This document shows positions 14,033 to 17,185 of a stretch of DNA of 17,185 nucleotides, in pieces. Origin of the DNA: an uncultured Clostridia bacterium (GTDB taxonomy: Bacteria; Bacillota_A; Clostridia; Christensenellales; CAG-138); assembly GCA_946623765.1 (NCBI GenBank), contig CAMORL010000017.1, positions 1 to 17,185 on the forward strand. The letters are read 5' to 3'. The notes beneath the pieces were generated by a model. It was not told the DNA's origin. It ran no database searches and worked only from the letters and a program-made list of their open reading frames with translations. Numbering within the stretch: the stretch's first letter is position 1; each line of letters starts with the position of its first letter. The position numbers and the translations under genes were made by a program.

Positions 14033-15379
14033 ATGAAAAAGATTATTGCAATCGTACTGTCTTTCGTGATGGTTCTGGGTCTCGTCGCGTGCGGCGGAAA
14101 CGCAGCAACCCCGGCAAGCAGCGATGCAAAGGATTCTGCCGTAAAGCAGGTCATCAAGGAAGCACAGGGTCTTACGCTTGAAGAGCTCTGCAAGAAAGCA
14201 ATCGAAGAATCCAACGGTGCGACCTTCTACGGCGTGGGCAACTCCAGCCGCGGCAAGTCCGCTCTGCCTCTGTTCATCGAGTATCTGCAGACGCTCGATC
14301 CGAACTACACGCTGAACTTCGAATGGCAGCAGCCGAAGAACAACAAGATCTTCGATCAGCTGACCGCCGACTCCCTGAAGGATAAGGGCACCTTCGCGGT
14401 CACCCTGATCCAGGACGGCAACCAGATCGAGAGCAAGATGGTCAAGACCGGCATCCTCGATACGTTCATTCCGCTCGACTGGGCAAAGGCGAACAACACC
14501 ACCGCGGATGCGTACAAGGGCTATCTGCCGCTGCAGACCCTGAACAAGGTCTTTGAGTACAACTGCACCGGTTCCAAGACCTTCACCAACTGCTGGGACT
14601 TCGTCGCGGAAGGCGAACACGGTCTGTTCATGGACATCGATTCCGAGATCGTCGGCAAGAACTTCCTCTACATGCTCACGCAGGAGAAGTACGCAGGCTA
14701 TCTGAAGGAAGCGTTCGACAAGCTCCCCGCTGAGAAGCAGGCACAGTTCAAGCCCGTCATCGATTCTCTCGAAGCGGATGCGAAGGACCTCGGCCTCGGC
14801 GCAAACGGCGCATACGCGCTTGCGTGGATCAAGCTGTGGGTAGAGAGCTATGCGGCAGTTGAGGACGACGGCCCGATCTGCAACACGCTCGTTCAGAACT
14901 CCGCAACCGATCAGTTCGGTCTGCTCGTTTACTCCAAGCTCCGTTCCGTTGAGGAGTCCGACACCGTTTCCAAGAACAACATCAAGGTTGCGGCATATCA
15001 GGACGGCTTCGAAGGCATCGGCGGCTACGGCTACTGCCACTACATGTTCGTTCCGGACAACAGCCCGCTGCCCTGGACCGCATGTGCGTTCATCGCGTAC
15101 ATCACCTGCACCGTTGACGGCTTCTCCGCATGGGGCAAGGATATGGGCGGTTACTCCTCCAACCCGACCGTTGCGGCAGGCACCGAGGAAAAGTACGGCC
15201 ACAGCAAGGGCGGTATGAATGAAGCAGGCGAAGTCGAATTCGAGTGCAAGAACGACCGCGGCTATGACTGGTGGGTCAACGATGGTCAGCTCGTTATCGA
15301 GGATCCGGAATACTGCGCGTCCGTCGCGTTCACCGTCGGTTCCTGGATCGAGATGCTCACCAAGTATAAAGTAGACTGA
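14033..15379 (+). CDS. ABC importer extracellular solute-binding lipoprotein
   Basis: A 448-residue lipoprotein with a textbook signal (MKKIIAIVLSFVMVLGLVAC20GG) and a short Ala/Ser/Asp tether. The mature part has the size and alternating alpha/beta pattern of a type II periplasmic-binding-protein fold. Together with a fused two-domain permease it resembles the AfuA/FbpA/PotD branch, whose ligands include ferric iron, phosphorylated sugars and polyamines; the ligand here cannot be assigned. Aromatic- and Gly-rich segments (GGYGYCHY, near 325-330) may line the site. The mature chain has nine Cys, many for a secreted protein. Codon choice leans to AAC, AAG and CTG more than in neighbours, which with the strong ribosome site suggests high expression. 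A hairpin downstream separates it from the permease. Confidence 0.9.
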   Translation: MKKIIAIVLSFVMVLGLVACGGNAATPASSDAKDSAVKQVIKEAQGLTLEELCKKAIEESNGATFYGVGNSSRGKSALPLFIEYLQTLDPNYTLNFEWQQPKNNKIFDQLTADSLKDKGTFAVTLIQDGNQIESKMVKTGILDTFIPLDWAKANNTTADAYKGYLPLQTLNKVFEYNCTGSKTFTNCWDFVAEGEHGLFMDIDSEIVGKNFLYMLTQEKYAGYLKEAFDKLPAEKQAQFKPVIDSLEADAKDLGLGANGAYALAWIKLWVESYAAVEDDGPICNTLVQNSATDQFGLLVYSKLRSVEESDTVSKNNIKVAAYQDGFEGIGGYGYCHYMFVPDNSPLPWTACAFIAYITCTVDGFSAWGKDMGGYSSNPTVAAGTEEKYGHSKGGMNEAGEVEFECKNDRGYDWWVNDGQLVIEDPEYCASVAFTVGSWIEMLTKYKVD

Positions 15380-15400
15380 TTTTTTAACACAACGACCATG

Positions 15401-15437
15401 ATCGGAGGCGCCTTAATGGATTTAGGGCGCCTCCGAT
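15401..15437 (+). other. Intergenic hairpin between binding-protein and permease genes
   Basis: A perfect 12-bp stem, ATCGGAGGCGCC (15401-15412) with GGCGCCTCCGAT (15426-15437), encloses a 13-nt loop. No U-run follows (GGAATAGAG), so it is not a standard terminator. It begins 22 nt after the binding-protein stop and ends 19 nt before the permease GTG. It probably stabilises the 3' end of the upstream message or causes partial termination, giving more binding protein than permease. Confidence 0.7.
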
Positions 15438-15456
15438 GGAATAGAGGGAGGAAACC

Positions 15457-17185
15457 GTGCAAAACGCCGAAATATCACGCGCTATGAAACGGCGCATCCG
15501 GCTCAATAAGCTGAAAACGTTTTTCTCAAAACCGCAAAACATCATTCTGCTCGTTCTGGGCATTATCCTGACCGTCACGACCGTTGCGCCGATCATCGCA
15601 ATCGCCAAGGATACGATCGCGATCCATCCGGGCACGATTGACGCCAACCTGACCGGCAGGACGGAAGGATACACGCTCGTCAACTACGTCGATCTGTTCA
15701 CCTCGCGCACTGCGAAAACGAACCTGTGGACGCCGCTTCTCAACACGCTGCTGCTGTCCACGATCTCGTGCGTGGTGTCGATCGTCTTCGGCGGTGTCTT
15801 TGCGTTTTTGGTTACGAGAACCAATCTGAAGTTCCGCAAGTATTTAAGCTCCATCTTCATCTTCCCGTATATCATGCCGCAGTGGACGCTTGCGGTCGTA
15901 TGGAAGAACCTCTTCTATTCGAACGTCGTCACACATACGGCGGACGGTCTGCTTGCATCGGTGTTCCATATCACAATGCCGGGCTGGTGGTGCCAGGGTC
16001 TGTTCCCGTCCGCGATGGTTCTGGGTCTGCACTATGCGCCGTTTGCGTATATCCTGATCGGCGGCATCTTCCGCAACATGGACGCGAACCTCGAGGAAGC
16101 GGCGACGATCCTCGACACGCCGCGCTGGAAGACGATGTTCCGCATTACGCTCCCGATGATCAAGCCCGCGATCCTGTCGACGGTGCTTCTCGTGTTCGGC
16201 AGCGCGATGGGCAGCTACCCGGTCCCGCACTATCTGAATTTTGAAACGCTGTCCACGAAGTACATTTCGATGAACAGCTCCCGTACCGGCGAAGCGAGCA
16301 TCCTCGCAATTATCATGATGCTGTTCGGCGTCGCGATCCTGCTTGCAAACCAGCTCACCTTAAAGAGCCGCAAGAGCTATACGACCGTCACGGGCAAGTC
16401 CGGTCAGATCTCGCGGTTCAACCTCGGCAAAGCCGGAAAATACGTGATCGGCGCGATCTTCATCGTCATCACGTTCTTCACGAGCATTTATCCGATCATC
16501 TCCTTTGCGTTTGAAACGTTCCTGCCGAATCCTGGCGATTACAGCTTCCTGTACACCGGCAACGTCGCGAACCTGACGACCAAGTGGTGGACCACCGCCG
16601 AGAACGTCACCGAGAACGGTATGTACGGTCAGCAGGGCATGCTCTACAACAAGACGATCTGGCACGCATACGGCGGCACGCTGCTGGTCTCCGTCGTCTG
16701 CGCACTGACCGCAGGCATAATCGGAACCCTGATCGGCTACGCCGTCAGCAAGAACCGCAGGTCGAAGTGGGCGAACTACGTCAACAACATCGCGTTTTTG
16801 CCGTATCTGATGCCTTCCATTGCAGTCGGCGTCGCGTTCTTCATTCTGTTCTCGAACAAGTACGTCAACCTGTTCAACACCTACTGGCTGCTGATTATCG
16901 TCGGTACCGTGAAGTATATCCCGTTTGCCAGCCGCGCATCGCTGAACTCGATGCTGCAGCTGTCCGGCGAGATCGAAGAGGCGGCGATCATTCAGGACAT
17001 TCCGTGGTTCAAGCGCATGTTCCGCATCATCATCCCGATCCAGAAATCCTCGATCATCAGCGGATTCATGCTGCCGTTCATGACGTGTCTCCGTGAATTG
17101 TCCCTGTTCCTTCTGCTTTGTACGCAGGGGTACATCCTCTCCACGACGCTGGACTATTTCGATGAAATGGGTCTGTACGCGTTCT
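15457..17185 (+). CDS. ABC importer permease, fused two-domain type, C-terminus cut by window edge
   Basis: The frame is open for 576 codons from a GTG at 15457 to the right edge. GTG is chosen because GGGAGG lies about 5 nt upstream; an in-frame ATG nine codons later has no ribosome site. Two homologous membrane halves are visible, each with hydrophobic segments and an EAA loop that contacts the ATPase: EEAATILDTPRWKTMFRITLP (E214) and EEAAIIQDIPWFKRMFRIIIP (E508). Both carry Asp (220, 514) where the consensus EAAx3Gx9IxLP has Gly. Such fused permeases occur in iron(III), thiamine and hexose-phosphate importers. A large external segment near 365-400 separates the first two helices of the second half. 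The ATPase gene is expected beyond the window. Confidence 0.92.
   Translation, partial: MQNAEISRAMKRRIRLNKLKTFFSKPQNIILLVLGIILTVTTVAPIIAIAKDTIAIHPGTIDANLTGRTEGYTLVNYVDLFTSRTAKTNLWTPLLNTLLLSTISCVVSIVFGGVFAFLVTRTNLKFRKYLSSIFIFPYIMPQWTLAVVWKNLFYSNVVTHTADGLLASVFHITMPGWWCQGLFPSAMVLGLHYAPFAYILIGGIFRNMDANLEEAATILDTPRWKTMFRITLPMIKPAILSTVLLVFGSAMGSYPVPHYLNFETLSTKYISMNSSRTGEASILAIIMMLFGVAILLANQLTLKSRKSYTTVTGKSGQISRFNLGKAGKYVIGAIFIVITFFTSIYPIISFAFETFLPNPGDYSFLYTGNVANLTTKWWTTAENVTENGMYGQQGMLYNKTIWHAYGGTLLVSVVCALTAGIIGTLIGYAVSKNRRSKWANYVNNIAFLPYLMPSIAVGVAFFILFSNKYVNLFNTYWLLIIVGTVKYIPFASRASLNSMLQLSGEIEEAAIIQDIPWFKRMFRIIIPIQKSSIISGFMLPFMTCLRELSLFLLLCTQGYILSTTLDYFDEMGLYAF

Noticed and set aside
14000..15202. 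A 400-codon open frame on the minus strand
   Set aside because: It is antisense to the solute-binding lipoprotein, which has a textbook signal, ribosome site and promoter.
15376..15440. Rho-independent terminator after the binding-protein gene
   Set aside because: The strong hairpin has no following U-run on the plus strand and the only T-run is upstream of it.

Overview
The window looks like chromosomal DNA from a GC-rich, anaerobic Bacillota (class Clostridia), most likely a gut or rumen lineage near Christensenellales or Oscillospirales. This placement is an inference. It rests on strong GGAGG ribosome sites, TTGACA/TATAAT promoters, Pro-Thr-Glu linkers in secreted proteins, and clostridial surface families (DHHW, MBOAT, DUF4358, lamin-tail/CotH). 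No rRNA, tRNA, CRISPR array, transposase or phage gene was seen. Nine complete genes and two edge-truncated genes are supported, and nearly all act at or outside the membrane.

Layout. (1) 1-5783, minus strand: a two-gene operon. The first gene encodes a secreted fusion of a degenerate PIG-L/LmbE deacetylase domain, a long proline-rich linker and a phosphodiester-glycosidase (NAGPA-type) domain. The second encodes a very large secreted protein with four lamin-tail domains, a chitobiase-C-like module and a CotH kinase domain, and runs off the left edge. (2) 5784-5996: an intergenic region with two back-to-back promoters. (3) 5997-7856, plus strand: a leucine-rich-repeat lipoprotein whose N-terminal two thirds is built from cryptic 65-73-residue modules. 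(4) A strong bidirectional terminator at 7872-7902. (5) 7916-11854, minus strand: an apparent four-gene operon (SGNH lipoprotein, DUF4358 lipoprotein, MBOAT acyltransferase, DHHW protein) resembling envelope polysaccharide O-acetylation machinery. (6) 11930-12910, minus: a tandem paralogue of that SGNH lipoprotein with its own promoter. (7) 12987-13847, minus: a Cof-type HAD phosphatase. (8) 13848-14032: a divergent regulatory region with a 9-bp inverted repeat over the -35 of the transporter promoter. (9) 14033-17185, plus: an ABC importer, with a solute-binding lipoprotein, an intergenic hairpin and a fused two-domain permease that runs off the right edge.

How the genes may work together. 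The MBOAT would move acyl groups across the membrane and the DHHW and SGNH proteins would transfer or remove them on an extracellular polymer. The NAGPA/PIG-L and CotH/LTD operon probably also acts on surface glycans or proteins. The HAD and the importer form a separate uptake unit, possibly for a phosphorylated or anionic solute.

Most notable points: the PIG-L domain appears to have lost its zinc site; the LRR lipoprotein has a long-period repeat; two tandem SGNH genes have TATAAT boxes 8 nt before their ATG and no Shine-Dalgarno; one SGNH copy has lost the catalytic Asn; and both EAA loops of the permease carry Asp where Gly is expected.
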